DNA of 64,000 nucleotides. It comes from Ectocarpus siliculosus (lineage: Eukaryota > Sar > Phaeophyceae > Ectocarpales > Ectocarpaceae). Shown piece after piece: positions 22,478 through 34,560 of this stretch. A program made the translations under genes and the position numbers. The notes under the pieces were generated by a model. The model worked only from the letters and a program-made list of their open reading frames with translations, had not been told where the DNA came from and made no database searches. Position 1 is the stretch's first letter, and each line of letters starts with the position of its first letter. The stretch spans positions 46,137 to 110,136 of the forward strand of contig FN648365.1 in assembly GCA_000310025.1 (NCBI GenBank), written 5' to 3'.

Positions 22478-24639
22478 CTATGTGTTCCGAGCTGCTGTCT
22501 CTCGTGGTTGGTGCTGCTGTCTCTCGTGGTGCCGTGTGGATTCCGTGTGTATATCACGCTGAAATCGACGCGATTTTTGTGATTTTGAAATCAGGGACTG
22601 AAATCACGCGCATACAATTGACGGAATCAGGGTGAAGTTACGAACCGGCACATGGCCGCCGATGAACACGCCTCACAGTCTCTCCACAGAACCAAAAAAA
22701 AAATCGTATTGAAGTCAGTGCGGCCTTAAAGATGAGAGTGCAAGGATATCCCATAGTCTATTCGACAAAACTACGGACTAATGTGAAACGAACACAACAC
22801 GAGCTCAACGGATGGAAGATATTGTGCCTACGATATAGCTACTTATGCCCAAAGGGTACAACCCGACCGAAAACGACCCAAAAGGGCATGAAACCCGAGT
22901 CAATCAAAATCTGACATGAAAGCGAACGTCGTGACGTCTGTTTGCAGTAAAACGCTTTGGTCCCTCTTTCAAGTTAAACCCCAACGCTATGCATCTACGT
23001 AGCTTATGGAGGCAACTAAAGGCCCCCCCGCTCATTGAAGCCCGAATGACACGCAAGGTATTAATTGGCACACAAACGGCGACATTGATGATGCAGGGCT
23101 TTGCCAAGTTGACTGTATTCTATGTCTATGAGGCGAAAGCGTGCGTGACTAAATGTTCGTGAACGTGAGACCACCCGCACTGAGGGAACGAAAGGCGCAA
23201 GGTATGCACCTTGGCGTTCCCCTACCAACCTACATAAGTACTGAGTTAAAACAACCATGCCCTCAGACTTACTTGCGTACCCGCGAGTTCCACAATGCAA
23301 ATGGCTCCATGGAGTAAAGGGATCCAACGTCAAATCGAAACATGTACGGTCCAACGTTTGTTTCCTTGGACACGGGTGAACAGCAGCAGTCATACCGAAC
23401 AAAAGCCTTTCCGGCAACTGGGTTCGCTTGGCACTAACGCCCTGGTGAGTGACGATGAAAGTGCTGGTGACACCCGTTAACCACAAAGGACAGTTCTCTG
23501 ACTGTGTCGAGTTTGAACTGAAGAATGCGTGGCTTGGTGTCGAGTACAACATCTTCCCTACATCGTTAAGGTGTCGTAGACAACAACACATTTTTGCGGT
23601 TCCGTGTGAAGAATGTTCTTGACAAAATCTGCGCGGCTCCGCTGAGCTATAGCGGCTTGCGCACAGCACACCCCGGCTGAGAGTGAACGTGCGTCATGTT
23701 GGGTGTGGCGTGCGTCAAAGGAAGTTCACGAATGCGAAGTACAGCTGTTGTAAGCATTTCGCGTTGGAACGGACAGGCGAGGCACGGCGTGTTGCGTGAT
23801 GACCGCGGTCGGTGTCGTTTGCATACTGCTGTTAACATGTAGCAGGGGAAGGCAAGTTCTCTCCGCTGCGTAAAGAAGTGTTGCAGACGATGTGTCTACT
23901 TCTTCAAGGCTTGACGGCCTTCCGTACGCGTTGTTTGGCTGGGTTAACGAAATCCTGGAATCGTGGGGTGACCACATGCAGAACTCATACATACAAGACG
24001 TGTTGAGAGCGAATTTGGCTTTTGTTTGCATTGCAGAGACAACGGAATTTCTCTGTGCTGTTAACCCTGTGCTCCTCCTGTGCTTCGCTGCTGGTGTGCA
24101 CATGCGGCTGCCATGCATGTCCGACGGATTGACCAAGCGCCATACTCGTGAACTCGCACCGCGCAACCTAACGTCCGAACCGTCATATATGTATGTGAGA
24201 CGTACTTGACGTAAGGTCCACACGGATCCGCCACGTACCCACGCCACAGACGATGTGTGTGCTGTACAGCGGCTAGAACTAACCGTGGGTTGCCGCTCTG
24301 TGTACGTAAATTGTGCGCTGCTCAAGATACCGCATATTTGTCTACAATTCTTCACCACGCTCATCCGATCACGACCAATGCTTAAGTGTAAGAGTACCTG
24401 TTCCGTTGGTCAAAGGTTTTGGCGGTTGGGGGCAACCCAAGGCCGTCCCATTAAGTCTCACACAACAACAAAGGTGTGCGGCGTGCGCAAGAAATACACG
24501 TCCAAAAAATCTCTACCTATTCTATCTTCAAGTAGTGTCACGTACCCGTTTTCTGGGAGTATTTAACTTGGGGTGATCTACCGTAACGAACATGCAGAAA
24601 GACGTTCCTATATCTCCCGCCCCCACCAACTCCATTTCC
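22478..24639. other. Interior of inverted-repeat element, right part
   Basis: Long frames exist on both strands (minus 23061-23669 and 23726-24364; plus 23892-24209). None has a recognised domain and they conflict. Decayed transposase coding sequence is possible but not shown. Confidence 0.4.
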
Positions 24640-25297
24640 CTCCCGATGTTTGCCATCGGGGTTGGGTTTTCGTCGCTTGGCAACGACGTTGTAAAACATG
24701 CCACCCCCCCCGGTGTTTGCCATCGGGGTCGGGTTTTCGTCGCTTGACAACGAAGTTGTAAAACAAGCCGCCCCCCCGGTGTTTGCCATCGGGGTTGGGT
24801 TTTCGTCGGTTCGCAGCGATGCTGTAAAACGAGCCGATTCACTTGGTGAGCTCGGCAACCAGGTTACCACTTTATTTTTTGCCTTTTTCTTTTTTTTTTG
24901 CGGTAACCATGAATGGTGGTCGAGTAGATCATGTTGTGCGGGGTCGAGAACCCTCACTCCGCGCAAAGGGGAAAATCGCACGTTGTGTTAAATTGGTCAA
25001 GCACCCTCGAGGCAGTTACACAGCGCTTCAAACTGTCTCTGGAAGTGAAAGCGCCAGAAAAAAAATGAAGTCATACGCAGCTGTCATTCGTACGCAAGGA
25101 GGTAAGCACAAGATGCCGAACACCCTTAGCAGGGTGCAGCGCACCCTTCATGCGACTCGCCGAATACCTCACGGCGCTTCGCGCTTGGTGATGTGAGTGC
25201 CTGGTCCGGTGAGAACCCGGCGTGCTCCGTCCCGGCTTTGTAGGGATGCGAGGTCAATGGTCCAACGACTACGGCATGCACGACTATAAGTACACCC
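24640..25297 (-). repeat. Right inverted arm
   Basis: Reverse complement of the left arm. It carries three tandem units with 'gtttgccatcggggttgggt' cores (about 24646-24835). Its outermost 100 bp (25199-25297) has a third copy at 55671-55778. Confidence 0.85.
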
Positions 25298-25954
25298 CCA
25301 CCACCACCAACTCCATGGCGCCACTGCACACTCCTGGCCACCAGTTCGCTAGGAGGTTCAGGCTTAACCCGTTCGAATCCAACACAAAGATCTACACGTG
25401 CGCATGGCACGCCAAGTCTCTGGCTGGGTGACATCCTCACCAACTCGCAACGAACACCTTTAGGGCGGCTATCGTGCAGTCTTCGTCACGAATTATGAGC
25501 CGGTCGAGGGCTCTTTTACGAACAGTTGAAAATAACCTGAGTCCATGTGGACATCACTCTTCCACGAGATATATGCTGCCAGGTTGTCGAAGAAGTTCGT
25601 TGGAACAGATTGTGATGCTCCTTTAATTGACGTTTCACATGAACCGCACACCTAAAATGGGTCGAAGTTGATTTTTGTTTGTCGAGCTGACGCCAGGGCT
25701 TAGTCAACCGAAAGAGGGGGTGTACGTCTTGGTGGACGTACGGTACGTAAACTGCTGGGAGCAAGCGCATACGATATGGGGCGGTATTCAGGCAAGGCGT
25801 ATGTAATATGTGTTGAAGGGGGTCATCTTCGTACTGTATTCAGAGCAAACTGGTCGTAAAAAAATCACCCATACCTGGAGAGAAACAAGTACGCTCATCG
25901 TCGTTATAGCATTACCTGGCCACCTGAATCGCGTGAATGTAACCCAGTCTCGAC
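25298..25954. other. No supported gene
   Basis: Short overlapping frames only. A tRNA T-loop-like string at about 25370 is not part of a cloverleaf. Confidence 0.5.
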
Positions 25955-26180
25955 GCTTTGGGGTACCCGGAACATATTGCGTACTACGCCCCCCCCTCGA
26001 ACGAGAGGAGTCGCACATGTTACCACTCTGTTCAAGTCCTGTGTTCACAGAGTTTTAGCGTGCCAGAGAGGGAGAGAAAGAGAGTAGCGCAGAGGCAACG
26101 AGCGAGGTGGACACATAGAAGGCTTCTACAGTAGTGAAGTGCCTGCCTCAGTACATGACAACAAGTTGAGCCTTTTCTGG
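25955..26180 (+). repeat. Dispersed repeat D, copy 1
   Basis: Contains 'ggggtacccggaac', 'cgagaggag(g)agtcgca', 'cttagcgtgccagaga' and 'acatagaaggcttcta' in order. The first half returns at 36388-36455, and the second half at 30515-30660 and 36455-36600. This copy is the most diverged of the three. Confidence 0.75.
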
Positions 26181-26469
26181 CAGCCCTCCTCTTGCGCTTG
26201 AGAAATGGGGTAGTTACGGAGAACCCGGGGTCCCTGGTCGGGAGTGCCGAGCGGAGAAGAGAGCAAGGACTCCAGGCGCCAGCAGGCGTGGCATCTAGGG
26301 CTCAGCACTGAGCGGTACGTGTGGCGATGTGACGGCAATGAGGACAGAGGTCATGTAGAAAGAGTACAAATCCACACCTGTGTGGAGGAGAGAGAACCCC
26401 GATGGATCGGTCTGTAGAGGAGAGAGAAAACCAACTGCTATTGAGTTGATGGTCCTGTTTGTCAACAGG
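26181..26469. other. No supported gene
   Basis: Left flank of satellite C. Only short frames are present. Confidence 0.5.
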
Positions 26470-27240
26470 ACCAGTGTTACCTACTAGGGTTGTCGCCTTT
26501 GGGCGATTCACGAGAAAGAGTACAACCGCCGGAACCACAACATATATATAGTGCTTGGCGGCGGTGGTTGGTGGGCTTGTTTTTTACTAGCGACATCCAT
26601 AAACGTTGTCACCTTTGGGGCGATTCACGCAGCAAGAGAGGGTACATGCCGGGACCACACGCATAAATGTAGTACGTAGCGTCCGTGGTCGGTGGTGTTG
26701 TTTTTCAAAAACATCATCTACTAGGATTGTCGCCATCAGCGATTAACGCAACGATAAAGAGAGAATGACTGCCGGAACCACACGCATGAATAGTGTGTGG
26801 CGGCTATCGTTGGTGGTTTTTCTTTCAACAGCGATACCTACCAGGGGTATTCTCTTGGGGGCGATTCACGCTTGAATACACAAAGTCTAAATTCCGGAGC
26901 CATACACATGAATAGTGTCTGGCGGCCGTGGTTGGTGGATCTGTTTTTCCACAACGCTACTTACCAGGGTTGTAACCTTGGGGGCGATTCACGCACAAAC
27001 ACGAAGAGCGGAAAAGCCGGAACCATAAACACATGAGTAGTGTTTGGCGCCTGTCGTTGTAGGCTTGTGATCTTTATCAGCGATACCTACCGCAGGGTTG
27101 TTGCCTTCGGGCGATTCACGCATGCATAGAGAGTGTAAATGCAGGAACCACACACATGAATAAGGTGTGGCGGCCGTGGTTGGTAGATTGGTTTTTCATC
27201 AGTGTTACCTACCAGCGTCCATATACACCATGTTGCACGT
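26470..27240 (+). repeat. Satellite C, first block
   Basis: About six units of roughly 120 bp. The module 'gcgattcacgca' recurs at about 26498, 26617, 26738, 26860, 26981 and 27108. Each unit also carries 'gccggaacca', a short stem-loop near 'cacatgaatagtgt' and 'ggcggccgtggttggt'. The same family fills much of 30.66-34.56 kb. Confidence 0.88.
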
Positions 27241-27782
27241 GATTCACTGACTAAACACATCAATGGTGTAATGGTGTTTTATGGCCGAGGCCTGGTTCAC
27301 ACAGCATGTGGTATCTGCTCTACTGTAACTGCACAACGTTAGCGACTGCTGGCTGCTGACACCGGTACCATTCTGCAGCACCCTACAGACCTCGCGTGCA
27401 CACACAATCTTGTCATAGCTTGGGTACGACTACTTTCGTCTATGTTGCCTGCAGCGAACACAGAAGGGATAAACCGTGGCTTCCGTCTACAAGGACACGT
27501 AACAACTATCCCTGACAACTTTTGTTCGTGTGAGTGCGTGTGTAGTCGGATTCGTAGACGAGATGACTGTTTCAGGTGCCCTGCACAGAGGTATGCGTTG
27601 GGTGGTACGGCCAGAGAATGGGTGTGCGGAGCCCCCGCGTCAGCTGTGGTGCTCGTGGCACTCCCTGCTCTTTCTTCCCAATCGGGTGTGAGTGATAACA
27701 AGTTTTAAAACATCAAGCACTACAGTCACTACAAAGACAACAAGGGCATACCACCTAGGGTTGACGAATAACTATTATATGT
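27241..27782. other. No supported gene
   Basis: Overlapping frames at 27339-27701 (minus) and 27442-27708 (plus). Neither is recognised. Confidence 0.45.
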
Positions 27783-28375
27783 TAAAGGTTGGGTAGTGCA
27801 AGCTCTGAAATATGACCAAGCTCACGGAGCTTCGAGGCAAACAGTGGAGAAATAGCCGTGAATCCCAGAAACCAATGCGTGCTGCACTTGCTAAAGGTTG
27901 GGGCACTGGCATATGGCGGTTGGGGGCAACAAATCGAGCAAGTATCCCGGAGGGCAGGAAGATGAAGCTAACCGAATGAGAAGGAGCCGTGTACAATGGT
28001 GTCCAGCACGGTACGAAATAGCAAGTCGGGGGGCAATCGGGGGAAGGTACGGTGTGGGGGTAGTCAAGAGCAGGAGCTAATCCCATTGAGTAGTGTCATG
28101 GTGACCTCAAATTTGGCGAAGAAATTGGGAGTTGGTCATGTGAGACTATACTGTGCGCAGTAAGATTGGTTCCCTCCCCCGCAGGAAAGAGCACCCTCGG
28201 TTGCTGTTTGGAGGGGAGAGAGAGGGACAGATTTTGTTGGGAGAAAGGCAGAAGCATGAAAAGAAAGGCCGCAAAAAGGTGTCGTCGGGAAACACACGTC
28301 CTCTCTACCAGTTTGGTAACTCTTCCCTCGGGCTTAAGAAAATAATAATAAACGCGAAAGAGAAGAGAACAATAA
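27783..28375 (+). repeat. Dispersed repeat E, copy 1
   Basis: About 590 bp matching 35664-36302 in the same orientation, and matching 36688-36962 over its 3' half. Shared blocks include 'cggagcttcgaggcaaa', 'gttgggggcaaca', 'ggttccctcc(c/a)ccgcagga', 'cagtttggta' and a terminal 'aacaataaag' that resembles a polyadenylation signal. Open frames crossing it differ between copies, so it is not treated as a gene. Confidence 0.85.
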
Positions 28376-30514
28376 AGCTGTGGTATGCATACGACTGCTG
28401 TGCGAGGAGCAGTACAAGGGCATGTCAACGCAAAAAACAAAACAAAACAAACCACTGCTGCTACGATGGAGCTAGGAAATCGACAAGTCTGGCACTCGCA
28501 TTCCGGCAGCACTAAAGAGCACAAACAAAAACAGGAGCCGATTGTACGCAAGAAGGCCTTCCGTACAGCAGTAGTACAGTCCTCGAAAAAATTTTGGTCG
28601 AGTGCACAGCACAGAGGAGAAAAAAAAAAAAAAACGACATTATGGAAGAGAGTCCAAGCCGTGCCCGCCGCGAGTTTAATGCCGTGCAACAGCACAGTAC
28701 TGCTAGACACTGCTGTCAATCTAGATTTCAGCACCAGTAAATTTCGCCTGCTGTACTGAAAGTTGAACCGGCCTACCAGTAAATACAGGGGATGGATGCA
28801 CTGCCGACCAGCTACGTGACGTCTGGCTGCGGTGCTGGAAAAGCGGGCGCCACGACACCACAACATCAAAACAACACCACAAGCAAATGTGTGAGCGGTC
28901 GAAGCCGCCGGCAACACCGGGACGCCGAATACCAAACTGCGCGTTTTTGCCGGACAGTTGATCGTACAGCAGTAGCTGTTAGGAGTTTGACAGGAAGCAA
29001 GCGTGACGTAGTCGAGTTGCACAGCGACATAACGTATTAACGAAATACGAAATACATGTTCGTTCGTGATACATAGCTGCTGCACGCAACACGTGGTCGC
29101 TACAACATAAAAACAACACCAAAAGCAAACGTGGGAATGGGAAAATTACAGTCAGTCGTGGTTGCGGGTGACGATGGCACGTAAAGGTTCGGTACACGTC
29201 GTCGCTGCTGCACGGTGTGCGTGAGTCGCAACGCTAGAGTGGTATTTCTCGACGCATACGTGTGGCCAAGTATGGCCCGCAAAAAGAAAATTAGCATCCC
29301 ATTGTCGGTGTACACTATGATGTAGTCTGATTCCGAGGGTGGACCTTGTCAAACAAATGCTGAATCGAAATCGAAAATCAACCAGGAGGCGAACAAGGCC
29401 CATACATGCCAGTTGCGATCATTGAAACTATGACCGACCATGAGAGCCACACCGCATCCAAGACAGCGAACGATAGCTCCGAACAACGGCCATAATCAGG
29501 CGGGTTGGGGGGTCTTTGTCTCACATCGATACGCTGCGAACTCAGCGACCAATGTGTGATTGAATGCAGCGTGCTGATGTAGGAAAGCCAAATAGGCTGC
29601 TGTTCAACTGCATTTATTTACAAATAATGATTTCACGGTGATGACTCTCTTTCTCTCAACTTAGAGCAGAGCTCGCCCAAAGAAAAGTACACCGTGCCCT
29701 GCTGGATGTCAGCTTTCTGTCAAGCTCTTGCTTGCATCGCCAAGCAGCCACCTAGCTAGACAAGTATCGAAATGGAGGCATGTACGACTCTGTGAGGGTG
29801 TGACAGCCAGCTTGATGTTTCGGTTGTCATTTTCGATTTTTGATTTTGAGTCTGTTCGTGCTCGCTTTCGGTTCTTCCCTATCGGAGAATATTCGGAACA
29901 TTTACCCCTAGATCGAGAATCCGGCGGCGGAACACTGGAGCTCTGTTCAATCAGTGACATTTTCGATTTTCGATTTTCGATTTTCGACGGAGTAGTGGTC
30001 TGACCCAAAGGTTCACACTGACGACGACTTTCTGTGATTGTATGTACATCACATGTAGTAGATAATATGATTCAACGGAATACGGCAACATATATGCATG
30101 CATAGGCTATGTATGTATCATTTGGACTTTTTTGGTGGTCGCGGTCGTTTCTCTCCGCTGGATCAGCGATTTTTCTCGCGCTTTCTTCTGCATGGCACGC
30201 AGAGGACCCGTCGGTACATACCCGTTACGTGTGGGGCTCGCAAGACACCGGTGGTGCGAGTCAGGGCCGCCTATAAGTCGCTGGGACTGGGCTGTTTTTT
30301 CAGGGGTTGGGAATCCGAACCATAAACGCCTCCTCGACCGGCACGAAAACTGAAAACAGAACTTTTCTTTTACCCCGCGCCACGCGCCACGCTCCCACGC
30401 ACCCACACACACACACACCTGCTGCTGTGCTTGTTGTGCACACAACCACCACACGGCAACTAGCGCATGCGTACCCACAGCGGGGGTCAAGACTCTTGAT
30501 GCCCATGGGGACAC
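28376..30514. other. No supported gene; some T-rich microrepeats
   Basis: A 329-codon minus-strand frame (28096-29085) runs into repeat E and is rich in Cys/Phe/Leu/Ser. I regard it as chance. A 'gattttc' heptamer run lies at 29958-29992 with a weaker copy at 29832-29850. A CA run is at 30405-30418. Confidence 0.5.
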
Positions 30515-30660
30515 TACCATTATGTTCAAGCCTTGTGTCCACAGAGTCTTAGCGTGCCAGAGAGAGAGTATTGCAGAGACAACTAGCGAGGTGGTCACAT
30601 AGAAGGCTTCTAGCGGTGTGCCAGCCTCTGGAGCTGACAGGAAGTGGAGTCTTTCCAGAG
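30515..30660 (+). repeat. Dispersed repeat D, copy 2 (3' half)
   Basis: Nearly identical to 36455-36600 over about 140 bp ('cattatgttcaagccttgtg' through 'ggaagtggagtctttt' or 'tcttt'). It sits directly at the left edge of the second satellite C block. Confidence 0.88.
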
Positions 30661-33600
30661 AATGTAATTGCCGAAACCCACGCATGAGTAGGGGTGGCCG
30701 CCGGAGTCGGTGGATATATTTGTTTTCAACAAGTGCTACCTACGAGAGTTGTTACCTGTGGGGCGATTCACGCACAGGTACAGAGAGTACTGCCAGAACC
30801 ATACACATGAACAGTGTGTGGCGGCCGTGGTTGGTGTACTTGTTTTGTTTTCATCAAGTGCTACCTACGAGAGTTGTCGCCGGGGGCGATTCACGCACAG
30901 ACATAGAGAGTGTAACAGCCGGAACTACACGCATGAGTAGAGAGTGGCGGCCGGAGTTGATGGACTTGTTTTTGCAACAGCGCTACATACCTCCTCGAGT
31001 TGTCGCCTTGGGCGATTCACGCAGTCTGTTTATGCCAGAACCAAGCACACCAATCGTGTTTGGCGGCCGTGGTTGGTGAGCTTGTCGTTTCTGAACATGG
31101 CTATCTACCAGGGTTGTCGCGTGGGGCGATTCGCGCAGATCAGTTTCGCCGGAACGTAACACATCAATCGTGTTTGGCGGCCGTAGTGGTGAGCTTTACG
31201 TTTGAGCGCTACTTAATCCCGGTTGTCGCATGGAGCGATTCACGCAGATTAGGTTATGCCGGGACCAAACACATCAATCGTGTTTGGCGGCCGTGGCTGG
31301 TGAGCTTCGTTTTGAACAGTCCCACCTGCCAGGGTTGTCGCATGGGGCGATTCACGCAGATTTTGTTTTTATGCTGGTACCGATCGTGTGTGACGGCCGT
31401 GGTTGGTGAGCTTCTGCTACCTACCACACCACGAAATAGACCGTGTACCAGGTAGGCTTCTCTTTCTGCTGCTACATAGACGAGTATATTGCCGTCGGTA
31501 AGGGTGATCGTTCGCTGGATTTCTCGCACTATTGCCAAAGACCGAGCCTATTGACAGATGACTTGTGCAATCTATTGCAAATTGAAATGCCTGTCGAATG
31601 TCACGATGGACATCGTTGGCAACAACAGACTTCGAAGGCTTCCTTCCGATAGACATTGCGGGCAGTATTAGAAGAAGCCTTCGAACATGTTCTCGTGCAA
31701 GTGGATATCCTTTACGACCTTGAGGACAGATTGCTCGAGAAAACGACTATCGATGTTGCGTTTCGATATATATCGGTAGCCCGCTCAAGAATCTACTGCA
31801 GTAAACGATGTATATCGATGACATGTCATGAACCCAGTGGCAATGGCTTCAGAGAAAACCGTTGAACGTCTGTTGCTATGCACAATTCATATCAATAGGC
31901 ACCATCGAAATCTGTTACGGTTGACAACAGATATCGACAGAACCTTTTGAATAATTTGTTGTCCTTGACAAGGGAGGTTGAAAGGAACTTTCAAAATCCA
32001 CTGTTTTGGGCAATGGATATGGGGACAAACCTCTCAAAATCTATGGTCCCCGACAAGGGATGTCGATATTTGATGTTGTCACTCGTGGTCCATTGTAGCA
32101 ACCTACCAGGGTTGTCGCATGAGGCGGTTCTTCAGATCAGTTTATGCCGGAACGTAACACATCCATCGTGTTTGGCGGCCGTGGTGGTGAGCTTTACGTT
32201 TGAGCGCTACTTAATCCCGGTTGTCGCATGGAGCGATTCACGCAGATTAGGTTATGCCGGGACCAAACACATCAATCGTGTTTGGCGGCCGTGGCTGGTG
32301 AGCTTCGTTTTGAACAGTCCCACCGTCCAGGGCTGTAGCATGGCGCGATTCACGCAGATTTTGTTTTTATGCTGGTACCGATCGTGTGTGACGGCCGTGG
32401 TTGGTGAGCTTCTGCTACCTACCACACCACGAAATAGACCGTGTACCAGGTAGGCTTCTCTTTCTGCTGCTACATAGACGAGTATATTGCCGTCGGTAAG
32501 GGTGATCGGTCGCTGGATTTCCCGCACTATTGCCAAAGACCGAGCCTATTGACAGATGACTTGTGCAATCTATTGCAAATTGAAATGCCTGTCGAATGTC
32601 ACGATAGACATCGTTGGCAACAACAGACTTCGAAGGCTTCCTTCCGATAGACATTGCGGGCAGTATTAGAAGAAGCCTTCGAACATGTTCTCGTGCAAGT
32701 GGATATCCTTTACGACCTTGAGGACAGATTGCTCGAGAAAACGACTATCGATGTTGCGTTTCGATATGTATCGGTAGCCCGCTCAAGAATCTACTGCAGT
32801 AAACGATGTATATCGATGACATGTCATGAACCCAGTGGCAATGGCTTCAGAGAAAACCGTTGAACGTCTGTTGCTATGCACAATTCATATCAATAGGCAC
32901 CATCGAAATCTGTTACGGTTGACAACAGATATCGACAGAACCTTTTGAATAATTTGTTGTCCTTGACAAGGAGGTTGAAAGGAACTTTCAAAATCCACTG
33001 TTTTGGACAATGGATATGGGGACAAACCTCTCAAAATCTATGGTCCCCGACAAGGGATGTCGATATTTGATGTTGTCACTCGTGGTCCATTGTAGCAACC
33101 TACCAGGGTTGTCGCATGAGGCGGTTCTTCAGATCAGTTTATGCCGGAACGTAACACATCAATCGTGTTTGGCGGCCGTAGCTGGTGAGCTTCACTTTGT
33201 ACAGTGTTTCCTACCAAGGTTGTGGCATGGGGAGATTTTGCCAGGGTTGCCGCATGGGGCGATTCTCACCGGTTTTTGTATGCCGGGACCAAACACACCA
33301 ATCGTATTTGGCGGCGGTGGCTGGTGAACTTCATTTTGGAACAGTGCTACTTGTCAGGATTGTCGCATCAGGCGATTCAGACACATTTGTTCATGCCGGA
33401 ACCAAGTACATAAATCGTGTTTGGCGACCGTGGTTGGTAGCTTCTTGTTTCTGAACATGGATATTCTGCCAGGGTCGTTGCATTGGTCGATTCACGCAGA
33501 TCAGTTTTTGCCGGGACCAAACACATGACTCGTGTCTAGGGGCCGTGGTCGGTGAGCTTGACCGGAACAGTGCTACGTACGAGAATTGTCGCAGATTGAC

Positions 33601-34560
33601 GCAGACTTGTGTATGCCGGCACCGGACGCATCAATCGTGTTTGACGGTCCAGGTCGGTGCTTCGTATTGACCAGTGCTAACTAGCAGGGGTTCCGCAGTG
33701 GGCGACTCAAGCAGATATATTTCTGCCGGGATCGTGATTGGCGACCGTGGTTGGTAGGCTTGTTGTTTTCGCAGCAGTACATACCAGAGTGTCGCATCGT
33801 GCGGTCTAAGCAGCCCATTCTTTTGCGAGGACCACAAATACCACTTGTGCTTGGCGGTCATGAAGTTTGCGGCATATCACAGATGTCGCTTTGCACGGTT
33901 CACGCAGCCAAGAATGCATCCCGAGGAATACAATCTAAGTTGGCGACGGAACTAAACACGTCTACAATGTTTTGCAGATGGGGTGGGAGCGTTAGGTTTT
34001 CGAAGCGATGCCAACTGCGATGGTCGCGCTTTGACGATTCACGCAGTCTTACCATCCATTCATATTGTGCTCGGTCAGTGTCTACCGGAACAAGACACAT
34101 CAATCGTGGCTGGCGGTGGTGCGGTAGTTGTTGCAACGATGTTGCCTACCGAGGCCGTCGCATTCGTGTGATTCCTGCAGACATGTCGATCAGAACTTGG
34201 TTGCCAGTATCTGCTTAGACCACCCAATCTAACGTGTCCCAGTCATATCATGGTGATTTCCGCGAGTGGTGATGGAGCTCCGGTTGCAACACGCTGTCTA
34301 ATGCGGCCAGCGCATTCGCAAAGCATCCGGCAATCATGGCAATCACAGTATGTTTTCAACATTGCCACTGCGAATCACCTGAATTTGTGATTGGCGACCA
34401 TGATTTGTAGGCTTGGTTTCGAACAGTGCTGACAGGGTTTTCGCAGTGGGCGATTCACGCGGATATATTATACCGACAACCAAACACATGAGTCGTGAAT
34501 GGCGGCCGTGGGTGTGGGCGTGTTCCTAGCAACAACAGTGCTTCCCGCGGTTGTCGCATT
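30661..34560 (+). repeat. Satellite C, second block
   Basis: Long array of 110-126-bp units with the 'gcgattcacgcag', 'gccggaacca' and 'ggcggccgtggttggtgagctt' modules (for example near 30760, 30886, 31010, 31126, 31233 and 31347). Units become progressively more diverged to the right of 33500. A non-satellite segment of about 650 bp (31440-32090) interrupts it and has been duplicated with its flanks. Many units contain the stem CCAAACAC/GTGTTTGG around a 7-nt loop. Confidence 0.88.
31138..33131 (+). repeat. 998-bp tandem duplication inside satellite C
   Basis: 31138-32134 and 32135-33131 are nearly identical copies with a period of 998 bp. Differences are a few substitutions and one 1-bp indel ('gggaggttg' versus 'ggaggttg'). 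Each copy holds two to four satellite units plus the unique segment starting 'tagaccgtgtaccaggtagg'. The 69-codon frames in the unique segment are conserved only because the duplication is young, and I see no domain in them. Confidence 0.93.

Larger units (their letters stand above)
19428..25297. mobile_element. Element bounded by long inverted repeats
   Basis: The left arm (19428-20102, running into the gap) and the right arm (about 24640-25297) are reverse complements with indels. Shared blocks, outermost first, are a 'tgtact(c/t)atagtcgtgcatg' end, a 'cggtgagaacccggcgtgctc' block, a 'tgcctcgagg' block, a 'gatctactcgaccaccatt' block, and three copies of a roughly 65-75-bp unit containing 'ttttacaacgtcgttgcc'. 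The spacer is about 4.5 kb. This is the architecture of a DNA transposon or foldback element. No transposase was recognised, and no target duplication could be fixed because both outer ends run into G or C tracts. A palindromic duplication is an alternative. Confidence 0.7.

Noticed and set aside
25340-25400. tRNA-like T-loop string 'gttcgaatcc'
   Set aside because: No acceptor, D-arm or anticodon stems can be formed around it.
28096-29085. 329-codon minus-strand open frame
   Set aside because: It runs through dispersed repeat E, is Cys/Phe/Leu/Ser-rich, has no recognised domain, and its frame is broken in the other copies of the repeat.
26470-34560. CRISPR-like repeat and spacer pattern
   Set aside because: Whole 110-126-bp units are related, without unique spacers of constant length. 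The setting is eukaryotic.
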